From an uncultured Clostridium sp. (GTDB lineage: Bacteria > Bacillota > Clostridia > Clostridiales > Clostridiaceae): 8,585 nt of DNA. Below, in pieces: positions 1-6,473 of the stretch (its first letter is position 1; each line of letters starts with the position of its first letter). Location: assembly GCA_946575275.1 (NCBI GenBank), contig CAMNZV010000055.1, forward strand, positions 1 to 8,585, written 5' to 3'. The notes under the pieces were generated by a model. It was not told the DNA's origin. It made no database searches and saw nothing but the letters and a program-made list of their open reading frames with translations. A program made the position numbers and the translations under genes.

Positions 1-544
1 TATCTTCACTTGGAATTATTCTACCTGCTGAACCAATCCAGATATAATTTCCAGACACTTTAATTCCTGTTTGAGGAGTTATTCTATATCCATTTATTGA
101 AATAGCTTCAGCCCTTGAAAACCATAAAGTATTTACCAGTGAAACTAAACCTTCATCAGTTATATATCTTGATGAATCTGGTGATGTAGAACCAAACAAA
201 TTAGATTTTAATGACATAGTTATCTTTACTCCTGGACCTTTAACTGACAATAAACCTAATTGTTTTCTTGCAGTATCAAGTTGATTTTTTATATCTTGCT
301 CAAGATTACCTTCTTCTGAAGCTGAATTTTCATAATTTTTTAATTTAGTGTTTAGTTCTGCATTAACGGATATTAACTCTTCTTTTTCTTTTTTAAGACT
401 ATCTATTTCCTGAAGTATTTGGTTACTGGTATAACTTGCTTCTGAGGTGTTTTTTAAAGCTAATTCTTTATATTGATATGCTAATAAAAACCCTAACATT
501 GCACATACCACAGCAACAGCTATTTGTGATATATGTTTTCTCAT
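1..544 (-). CDS. DUF881 family membrane protein (YlxW/YlxX-like), C-terminus cut by window edge
   Basis: Start of a DUF881 protein whose precise function is not established. The ATG at 544 has GGGAGG six bases upstream, and the frame is open to the window edge, giving 181 residues. The protein has a short basic N-terminus (MRKHISQ) and one membrane segment at about 8-24. A charged, probably coiled-coil stretch spans about 42-96 (NQILQEIDSLKKEKEE onward). Then comes the DUF881 domain, with KGPGVKITM at 102-110, ITDEGLVSLVNTLWFSRAEA at 128-147, INGYRITPQTG and the WIGSAGRIIPSED end. Several dozen residues are probably missing. The place right after divIB matches ylxW in B. subtilis, where two DUF881 genes and sbp lead to ftsA and ftsZ. 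Its gap of 15 bases to divIB implies co-transcription. The family assignment is firm; the role in division is inferred from position. Confidence 0.88.
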   Translation of the reverse strand, partial: MRKHISQIAVAVVCAMLGFLLAYQYKELALKNTSEASYTSNQILQEIDSLKKEKEELISVNAELNTKLKNYENSASEEGNLEQDIKNQLDTARKQLGLLSVKGPGVKITMSLKSNLFGSTSPDSSRYITDEGLVSLVNTLWFSRAEAISINGYRITPQTGIKVSGNYIWIGSAGRIIPSED

Positions 545-559
545 TTTTATCCTCCCTTA

Positions 560-1309
560 CTATTTAAAATCTGGTGTTCCGTTAAATCCCACATTAATAT
601 ATTCCTTAGGTAATCCTGTTTTATATATTAATATAGCATTGCTCATTTTACTACGAACATCTTCGTCACTACCAATAATTACCTGTATATTATTTAAATA
701 TATATTTATATTTGACATATTAGATATGTCTATTTTTGTTATTTTAAAATCTTCATTTTTTTCTTTTATTACATTTTGCTCTTGATATAATTCATCTAAC
801 AAAGTTGTTATTCTATTGTTTTCTTGAATTTGTTCACCTAAATTCCTTGAAATTGACACATCAAATCCAGTTATTTCAATTAAATCATCATTGTCTAAAT
901 TGTCCTTTTTCTCTAATACTATTAAGTCATTTGTTACAATACAATAGTAATCACCATCGTAATAATAATATAATCCTTTTGCTTCTTCAATATTAATGTT
1001 TAATGTGCTTGGAAATTTTCTTGTTATTTCAAGATTTTTTACATAGGGATTATTTTTAACATTCTTTATAATTTCATTCTTGTTAATAGCAAATATATTT
1101 TCTCCTTTATATTGTTCCATTGTTTTTAAAACATATTCTTTAGTAATTAAGTTATCCCCACTACTAGATATATTTTTTATTATAAATATATTAGTTTTAA
1201 ACATTATTAATAAAACTACTATAATTGAAATAATAGTAAAGATAATAGTTCTCTTTATTAATCTTTTCCTTCTCGCCTTTTTTATGTAAATATTATTTTG
1301 TTTTCCCAT
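560..1309 (-). CDS. divIB: Cell division protein DivIB/FtsQ
   Basis: Bitopic membrane protein of the divisome; in Firmicutes DivIB works with FtsL and DivIC outside the membrane to support septal wall synthesis and is also needed for sporulation in B. subtilis. The 249 aa protein has a very basic cytoplasmic tail (KKARRKRLIKR at 10-20), one membrane segment at about 21-38, and a POTRA domain at about 42-110 ending in the typical RKFPSTLNINIEEA. A beta domain follows to about 235, with a very short tail. Length and order fit DivIB/FtsQ, although the family is poorly conserved in sequence. The ATG at 1309 has only a weak site (AGG seven bases upstream). Upstream is the 128-base gap with hairpin and possible promoter; the next gene starts 15 bases after its TAG stop. 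Confidence 0.9.
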   Translation of the reverse strand: MGKQNNIYIKKARRKRLIKRTIIFTIISIIVVLLIMFKTNIFIIKNISSSGDNLITKEYVLKTMEQYKGENIFAINKNEIIKNVKNNPYVKNLEITRKFPSTLNINIEEAKGLYYYYDGDYYCIVTNDLIVLEKKDNLDNDDLIEITGFDVSISRNLGEQIQENNRITTLLDELYQEQNVIKEKNEDFKITKIDISNMSNINIYLNNIQVIIGSDEDVRSKMSNAILIYKTGLPKEYINVGFNGTPDFK

Positions 1310-1341
1310 AATTATACCTATCCATTTTTATTACTATATTA

Positions 1342-1350
1342 ATAATAACA
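1342..1350 (-). promoter_or_regulatory. Possible extended -10 promoter for divIB
   Basis: In the gap between the hairpin and divIB the minus strand reads TGTTATTAT. This is an extended -10 element (TG, one base, TATTAT) matching five of six bases of TATAAT. The region where a -35 should lie (GGTAAAAAAA) is a poor match to TTGACA. Transcription would begin near 1335, giving a leader of about 25 bases that includes the weak ribosome binding site. AT-rich DNA yields such matches by chance, so this is tentative. Confidence 0.3.
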
Positions 1351-1401
1351 CAGAATTTGCTTTTTTTACCTTAAAATATTATTACATTTATATAAATTTA
1401 C

Positions 1402-1428
1402 AAAGGGCTGTTTATAAACAGTCCCTTT
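1402..1428 (-). terminator. Terminator-like hairpin after ftsW/spoVE
   Basis: An inverted repeat starts nine bases after the ftsW stop. The arms AAAGGG and CCCTTT enclose a second palindrome (CTGTTTATAAACAG), giving about 11 base pairs with one bulged base and a four-base loop. On the minus strand an A-rich run precedes it, but the U-tract after it is poor (TTTGTAAATTT). On the plus strand it is followed by TTTTACTATAATTT. It may end much of the upstream operon transcript, possibly leakily, and could also stop transcription arriving from the other side. No plus-strand gene is present to need that. Confidence 0.5.
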
Positions 1429-1437
1429 TACTATAAT

Positions 1438-2598
1438 TTACTTAAATATTTTCTTTGAAGAGTAGCTTATTTTATTGTCTGCATTTATATTCCTCTGTCT
1501 TGATACATTAAGAAGTACACCTATTGCCATCATTGTAATTGCTAGGGAGGTTCCCCCATAACTTATAAAGGGAAGTGGTACTCCTGTAACTGGCATTGAA
1601 CCTGTTACAACTGCAATATTTATAATAGTTTGAAATCCAATTACAGATGTAATACCAACTGCAAGTAACATTCCAAATACATCCTTTGCTTCCATAGCTA
1701 TTTTTATACCTCTCCAAATCAAAAATATAAATAATGCTATAATACATAAACATCCTATTAGCCCAAGTTCCTCCCCAATAATTGAAAAAATAAAATCATT
1801 ATGAGGCTCTGGCATGTATAAAGTTTTTTGACGTGATTGTCCAAGTCCAAGACCTGTAATTCCACCTGCACCTAAAGCAAAAAAGGATTGAATTAACTGA
1901 TATCCATTACCACTTGCATCCTTCCATGGATCTAAAAAGTTTAACATTCTATTACGTCTATATTCTTCACCAAAAATAAAAATACAAACTACAACTGAAA
2001 GAACAGGCAATACATAAAGGAATAAATGCTTCTTTTTAGCTCCATTACAAAATAACATAATAAATGCAACTATCATTATTAAGGCAGCAATACTTAAGTT
2101 TTTTTGAAAAAGAACAAGTCCTGCATATATTCCTGCAATTCCAATATAAATTAATACATTTTTAAACTCTTTTATTTTTTCTCCCTTGTTTGACAAACCA
2201 ACGGCTAAAAATAATACAATAACATATTTTGCAAGTTCAGATGGTTGAAATGAACCAAAAGGTCCAAGTGGTATCCATCTTTGAGCACCATTTACTGGTG
2301 GAAATAATTTAACTACCAGTAGCAAGGGTACTGATATTATCAAAAGAGGAAGTGTGAATTTTTTTAACACATGATAGTCTACACTCATAAAGAAAAACAT
2401 TGCAATAAAGCCTGCAACAGCTGATATTGACTGCTTAACTAAATAATATGTACTAGAAACCTTATCATGGTACATTGCATAATATGAACTTGCCGAATAT
2501 ACCATAACAACTCCAATTGCTAAAAGTACTATTACAGTGTAAAACACTCCATAATCTATAGAGCCCATTTTATTTTTTTGGTGTTTAATTTTCACCAT
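1438..2598 (-). CDS. ftsW: SEDS-family peptidoglycan glycosyltransferase, FtsW/SpoVE type
   Basis: Membrane polymerase that joins lipid II units into glycan strands, working with a class B PBP; FtsW serves septation and SpoVE serves spore cortex. It has 386 aa with about ten hydrophobic segments after a basic N-terminus. Conserved SEDS stretches are GAQRWIPLG at 104-112, FQPSELAK at 117-124, GLGQSRQK at 251-258, PEPHNDFIFS at 263-272 and GVPLPFISYGGTS at 339-351. Asp268 in HNDF matches the essential Asp of FtsW/RodA. The ATG at 2598 has GGAGG seven bases upstream. Sequence alone does not separate FtsW from SpoVE: the same-operon SpoVD argues for SpoVE, while the dcw position suits either, and one protein could do both jobs. 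A terminator-like hairpin follows nine bases after its stop. Confidence 0.93.
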   Translation of the reverse strand: MVKIKHQKNKMGSIDYGVFYTVIVLLAIGVVMVYSASSYYAMYHDKVSSTYYLVKQSISAVAGFIAMFFFMSVDYHVLKKFTLPLLIISVPLLLVVKLFPPVNGAQRWIPLGPFGSFQPSELAKYVIVLFLAVGLSNKGEKIKEFKNVLIYIGIAGIYAGLVLFQKNLSIAALIMIVAFIMLFCNGAKKKHLFLYVLPVLSVVVCIFIFGEEYRRNRMLNFLDPWKDASGNGYQLIQSFFALGAGGITGLGLGQSRQKTLYMPEPHNDFIFSIIGEELGLIGCLCIIALFIFLIWRGIKIAMEAKDVFGMLLAVGITSVIGFQTIINIAVVTGSMPVTGVPLPFISYGGTSLAITMMAIGVLLNVSRQRNINADNKISYSSKKIFK

Positions 2599-2620
2599 AT
2601 TGTTTCCTCCAAATTAATTA

Positions 2621-3580
2621 CTAATATATAAATAATCCTATTATACATAAAATACATGTTACTATTGAAAATACTGTTACTATTTTCACTTCATTCCATC
2701 CCGATTTTTCAAAATGATGATGTATTGGTGCCATTTTAAATACTCTTTTACCTGTTAATTTAAAAGATGCTACCTGTATAATAACAGAACAGGTTTCAAC
2801 AACATATACACCACCTACTATTATTACCAATAATGGCATTTTTAATACAAGTAATATTGTTGAGATTGCTCCCCCTAGTGCTAAGGAACCTGTATCACCC
2901 ATAAATACCTTTGCAGGATTTGCATTATATTTTAAGAAACCTATAAGTGCACCTATAAGTCCAATGCAAAATACTGTTACAGAATCATGACCTAAATTAA
3001 ATGATATTATACTAAAAAATAATAATACAAGTACTGTTACAGAAGATGCCAAACCATCAACACCATCAGTTAAATTTACTGCATTTGTTACAGCTGTAAA
3101 ATAAAATATAACAAAAGGAATATATAACATCCCTAAATCTAAGGTATATCCTTTAAAAATAAATATTTCACTACCAATATTAATATAACCATATATTGCT
3201 ATGGCAGTTGAAAATATAAGTTGCAATAAAAATTTTTGTTTTGAAGTTAACCCTTCATTATCTTTATGAATTATTTTTAAAATATCATCTAAAAAGCCAA
3301 TTATTCCAAAGGCAAGTGTTCCATATAGTATAATCATAGCTTCATCAGTTACTTTATACCTCATTGCTACCATTACAATAATAATTGAGAAAATAAAAAT
3401 CAATCCCCCAATTGTTGGTGTTCCTGCTTTTTTTAAATGACTCTTAAGCCCTTCTTTTCTTATGTTTTGACCAAACTTTAACTTGTGTAATATTGGTATA
3501 ATGATACGTCCTAATATTAAAGACATTATTGTACCTAGCACAAATGCTAATATATTTGGGAAACTAAAATATCCATTCAA
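2621..3580 (-). CDS. mraY: Phospho-N-acetylmuramoyl-pentapeptide-transferase (lipid I synthase)
   Basis: Polytopic membrane enzyme that moves phospho-MurNAc-pentapeptide from UDP to undecaprenyl phosphate, forming lipid I on the inner face of the membrane. It has 319 aa, normal for the Firmicute enzyme, with about ten hydrophobic segments. Family motifs are present in order: GFLDD with Asp98-Asp99, [10 protein letters not shown] at 169-178 with Asp172 and Asp175, FMGDTGS with Asp229, and APIHHHFE with His287-289. These cover the catalytic aspartates and the histidine motif. The start codon is TTG: the bases at 3578-3580 are caa on the plus strand. A strong AAGGAGG nine bases upstream supports it, and no nearby in-frame ATG exists. 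Gaps are 16 bases to murF and 22 bases to ftsW. Confidence 0.96.
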   Translation of the reverse strand: MNGYFSFPNILAFVLGTIMSLILGRIIIPILHKLKFGQNIRKEGLKSHLKKAGTPTIGGLIFIFSIIIVMVAMRYKVTDEAMIILYGTLAFGIIGFLDDILKIIHKDNEGLTSKQKFLLQLIFSTAIAIYGYINIGSEIFIFKGYTLDLGMLYIPFVIFYFTAVTNAVNLTDGVDGLASSVTVLVLLFFSIISFNLGHDSVTVFCIGLIGALIGFLKYNANPAKVFMGDTGSLALGGAISTILLVLKMPLLVIIVGGVYVVETCSVIIQVASFKLTGKRVFKMAPIHHHFEKSGWNEVKIVTVFSIVTCILCIIGLFIY

Positions 3581-3589
3581 AAAATTTTG

Positions 3590-3596
3590 CCTCCTT
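3590..3596 (-). promoter_or_regulatory. Strong ribosome binding site for the TTG start of mraY
   Basis: AAGGAGG directly follows the murF stop codon (TAA at 3599-3597) and lies nine bases before the TTG at 3580. It is the longest Shine-Dalgarno match among the genes here, which may compensate for the weak start codon. Its place right at the murF stop suggests translational coupling, which is an inference. Confidence 0.75.
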
Positions 3597-4958
3597 TTAT
3601 AAATCTAATGTTGTAAGTTCCTTTACTATATCCTCAAATTTCATACCTCTTGAAGCTTTAACTAATATCACATCTCCATTTTTAATATTGTCCTTTAAAG
3701 AATTAATTAAGTCACTCTTTGTATCATATATTTTTATACAATTATTTGCAAATCCTTTTTTATAGTTTTTAGAGTATTCTCCTGTTACAATTAACATATC
3801 TGCTTTATCTATAGCATATTTTGAAACCTTTTCGTGAGCTAGTTCAGATTCATGTCCTAATTCTCTCATAGTCCCTAATATAGCAATTTTTCTTTTTCCA
3901 TTGTGATTTTTTAAAACATCTAAAGCAGCTTCCATAGAATCTGGGCTTGCATTATAACAATCATTAATTATCGTAAATTTATCATTACTTATAAATTCTA
4001 ATCTCATAGATGTATTTTCTATATTATTTAACCCTTTTTTCATTTCATGAAAGGTTACTCCAAGATTTAAGGACACTTCAATTGCAAGCATTGCGTTTAA
4101 TACATTATGTGCCCCAACCATATTTAATATAAAATCTTCTTTCTTTCCCTCATTTATAATTGAGAAGGTTGTATTTTCTTGATTTAACCTAATATCTTTT
4201 GCATATAAATCACATTTATCATTATAACCTGTTTTTATCAATTTATATTTTTCACTTTTAATTGAATTTAAGTATTTATCTTCTCCATTTAAAATCAGAA
4301 TATTATTTTCATTGAAAAAATCTGTGATTTCCATCTTAGCTTTTAATATATTATCCTGAGTTTTTAAATTCTCAATGTGGGATAACCCAATATTGGTAAT
4401 GGCTGCAATATCTGGCCTTGCACAATTTGCCAAGGTATGAATTTCACCTAAATTACTCATACCAAGTTCTAAAACTGCTACATCATATGAAGAATCAAGT
4501 TCTAATATCATGAGTGGAAGCCCAATATGATTATTAAAATTACCCTTAGTTTTAAATACTTTATATTTGCTACTTAAGAAAGCTGCTACTAAATCCTTTG
4601 TTGATGTTTTTCCAGTAGAACCAGTAATTCCTATTACCTTAATATTTAATTTATCTCTATAATAATGGGCTAAATTAAGCAAAGCTAAATTACAATCATC
4701 AACCTTAATTACAGTTCCCAAATTAGACATATCCCTATTATCAATTATTAATTCATCTACTATTACAATTGAAGCCCCTTTATTAAAAGCCTCATATATA
4801 TATTTATTCCCATTAAAGTTTTCTCCCTTTAAAGCAAGGAAAATATTGTCCTTTTGAATTTTTCTCGTATCAGTACAAAGGGAATTAAATTCATCCTTTA
4901 TCTTATTTATTACTTCACCATTTATAGCATTAACTAATTCTTCAAAAGATAATTCCAA
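3597..4958 (-). CDS. murF: UDP-MurNAc-tripeptide--D-alanyl-D-alanine ligase
   Basis: Cytoplasmic ATP-dependent Mur ligase that adds D-Ala-D-Ala to the UDP-MurNAc tripeptide, completing the pentapeptide precursor. I start it at the TTG at 4958 (453 aa, a normal MurF length), giving [15 protein letters not shown], because AGAGG lies seven bases upstream. An in-frame ATG at 4976 would add six residues but has no ribosome binding site. Numbered from the TTG, the N-terminal UDP-binding domain covers about 1-105 and the ATPase domain has P-loop GSTGKTST at 113-120. [11 protein letters not shown] at 139-149, [11 protein letters not shown] at 332-342 and the C-terminal KASRGMKFE are MurF-type motifs. 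Lys208 in ILKAKMEI is the probable carbamylated lysine. It lies between murE and mraY and shares their operon; mraY starts 16 bases after its stop. In B. subtilis murF is not in this cluster, so this order is the clostridial one. Confidence 0.93.
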   Translation of the reverse strand: MELSFEELVNAINGEVINKIKDEFNSLCTDTRKIQKDNIFLALKGENFNGNKYIYEAFNKGASIVIVDELIIDNRDMSNLGTVIKVDDCNLALLNLAHYYRDKLNIKVIGITGSTGKTSTKDLVAAFLSSKYKVFKTKGNFNNHIGLPLMILELDSSYDVAVLELGMSNLGEIHTLANCARPDIAAITNIGLSHIENLKTQDNILKAKMEITDFFNENNILILNGEDKYLNSIKSEKYKLIKTGYNDKCDLYAKDIRLNQENTTFSIINEGKKEDFILNMVGAHNVLNAMLAIEVSLNLGVTFHEMKKGLNNIENTSMRLEFISNDKFTIINDCYNASPDSMEAALDVLKNHNGKRKIAILGTMRELGHESELAHEKVSKYAIDKADMLIVTGEYSKNYKKGFANNCIKIYDTKSDLINSLKDNIKNGDVILVKASRGMKFEDIVKELTTLDL

Positions 4959-4965
4959 GTTACCG

Positions 4966-4970
4966 CCTCT
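4966..4970 (-). promoter_or_regulatory. Ribosome binding site that decides the murF start
   Basis: AGAGG on the minus strand is followed by seven bases and a TTG at 4958. The upstream ATG at 4976 is preceded only by A/T-rich sequence and the end of murE. The site lies inside the longer reading frame, which is why automatic calls may prefer the ATG. Confidence 0.65.
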
Positions 4971-4985
4971 TTTCATTTATTTTAT

Positions 4986-6449
4986 CTATAATTGCAATTC
5001 ATTAACAATATCCTTTATTACTTCACGTTCATCAAAGTGAATTTTCCCTGTATTTAATATTTGATAATCCTCATGTCCCTTACCTGCAAGTACAATTACG
5101 TCACCTGGTAATGCCTTTGAAATAACATATTTAATAGCTTCTTTTCTATCAAGTATTTCTACAAATTCACCTTTAGTTTTTGACACCCCAACTTTAATAT
5201 CATTAACTATTGCTTGTGGATCTTCACTTCTTGGATTATCTGATGTTACAACAGTTAAATCAGCTAAATTACCTGAAACCTCTCCCATTTCAAATCTTCT
5301 AAGCTTTGATCTATCTCCTCCACAACCAAATAAACATACAAGCCTTTTAGGATTATATTCCCTAAGTGTTGTTAAAATGCTTTCAAGACTCATTGCATTA
5401 TGAGCATAATCAATCATTAAAGTATATTCCTTTGAAATTGGAATTATTTCAATTCTTCCCTTCACCTTAATTTCTTTTAATGCTTTAGTTATAATTTCCA
5501 TAGAAATATTAAAATGTCTTGCAATTGCAATGGCAGTTAAAGAATTATATACACTAAATTTACCTGGTATATCCACATTTATAGTACCATTAATTAGTCC
5601 AGATAATTTATATTCAATTCCAAGAAAGCCATTACCATTTATTAAATGTATATTATTTGCTCTTAAATCTGCTTTATCACTTAATCCGTAAGTTTCAATT
5701 TCACAAGTATGTCCTTTTATAACATCCTTATATTTTATATCATCAGCATTTATTATACCAACTTTACATTCTTTAAATAGCATTCCTTTGCAATTCATAT
5801 ATTCTTCAAAATCTTTATGTTCATTAGGTCCAATATGGTCTGGTGATATATTAGTAAATATACCATAATCAAATTCAATTCCCGCTGTTCTATGAAGCAT
5901 TAATCCCTGTGATGATACCTCCATTACAACTACTTGGATATTATTTTTAACCATGTCATCAAAATATTTATGAATAAGGAAAGATTCTGGTGTTGTATTT
6001 TCAGATTGAATGTGTTTATCTCCTATTATTGTCTCTATTGTTCCAATTAACCCAACCTTATAATTAGCAGCCTCAAGCATTGCCTTTATCATATATGCTG
6101 TTGTTGTTTTTCCCTTTGTTCCTGTAACCCCAATAACCTTAAGTTTTTTTGAAGGATTGTCAAAATATGCAGATGACACTATTGCCATTGCATATCTTGT
6201 ATCTAAAACTTTAATTACTGTAATATTTGAGCTAACATTAATATTGTCTTGGCATAGTATTACTTTAGCACCATTATTTATGGCACTATCTACATATTTA
6301 TGACCATCTGAAGTATAGCCCTTAATACATATAAACATATCTCCATCAGCAATTTCCTTGCTGTTATAATTAACATTATTAACCTCAATATCTATACTAC
6401 CTTGAATTAATTCATAATCTAAACCTTGTAATAAACTTTTTAATCTCAT
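4986..6449 (-). CDS. murE: UDP-MurNAc-tripeptide synthetase (meso-diaminopimelate-adding Mur ligase)
   Basis: Cytoplasmic ATP-dependent ligase that adds the third residue of the stem peptide to UDP-MurNAc-L-Ala-D-Glu. I start it at the ATG at 6449 (487 aa, usual for the family), because GAGGTG lies six bases upstream. Three domains are visible: an N-terminal UDP-binding domain (about 1-100), the central ATPase domain with P-loop GTKGKTTT at 110-117, and the C-terminal ligase domain with DYAH at 347-350, DNPR at 404-407 and KGHE at 457-460. DNPR is the motif of mDAP-adding MurE, rather than the lysine-adding type. Lys221 in EEYMNCK matches the lysine that is carbamylated in Mur ligases. The loop before it reads NISPDHIGPNEH, unlike the common NLTQDHLDFHG form. 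A GTG at 6458 in the same frame lies inside the ribosome binding site. murF follows after 27 bases. Confidence 0.95.
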   Translation of the reverse strand: MRLKSLLQGLDYELIQGSIDIEVNNVNYNSKEIADGDMFICIKGYTSDGHKYVDSAINNGAKVILCQDNINVSSNITVIKVLDTRYAMAIVSSAYFDNPSKKLKVIGVTGTKGKTTTAYMIKAMLEAANYKVGLIGTIETIIGDKHIQSENTTPESFLIHKYFDDMVKNNIQVVVMEVSSQGLMLHRTAGIEFDYGIFTNISPDHIGPNEHKDFEEYMNCKGMLFKECKVGIINADDIKYKDVIKGHTCEIETYGLSDKADLRANNIHLINGNGFLGIEYKLSGLINGTINVDIPGKFSVYNSLTAIAIARHFNISMEIITKALKEIKVKGRIEIIPISKEYTLMIDYAHNAMSLESILTTLREYNPKRLVCLFGCGGDRSKLRRFEMGEVSGNLADLTVVTSDNPRSEDPQAIVNDIKVGVSKTKGEFVEILDRKEAIKYVISKALPGDVIVLAGKGHEDYQILNTGKIHFDEREVIKDIVNELQL

Positions 6450-6455
6450 TATTTT

Positions 6456-6461
6456 CACCTC
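6456..6461 (-). promoter_or_regulatory. Ribosome binding site that decides the murE start
   Basis: On the minus strand GAGGTG is followed by six bases and then the ATG at 6449. The in-frame GTG at 6458 is part of this Shine-Dalgarno sequence and has no other ribosome binding site upstream. The ATG is therefore the likelier start, giving a protein that begins MRLKSLLQG. Confidence 0.75.
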
Positions 6462-6473
6462 AATTGTATATAA

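Noticed and set aside
805..1289. Two plus-strand open frames (805-996 and 1080-1289) rich in Leu, Ile and Phe
   Set aside because: They are antisense to divIB. Their hydrophobic make-up follows from reading AT-rich, Lys/Asn-rich coding sequence backwards, and I see no ribosome binding site for either.
1311..1316. A perfect TATAAT on the minus strand just before the divIB ATG
   Set aside because: As a -10 box it would start RNA inside the divIB coding sequence, past the ATG, and no fitting -35 was seen. It is probably chance in AT-rich DNA and serves as the spacer after the ribosome binding site.
1385..1413. A TTGTAA (-35) with TAATAT (-10) at 16-base spacing, overlapping the end of the hairpin
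   Set aside because: Each box matches only four of six consensus bases, which is expected by chance here; the extended -10 nearer divIB is the better candidate.
1508..1753. An 81-codon minus-strand frame rich in Tyr, Ser, Asn and Cys
   Set aside because: It is a shifted-frame shadow inside ftsW/spoVE, whose own frame there contains conserved SEDS motifs.
2566..2598. A downstream in-frame ATG (residue 11) as an alternative ftsW/spoVE start
   Set aside because: It has no ribosome binding site, while the ATG at 2598 has GGAGG seven bases upstream.
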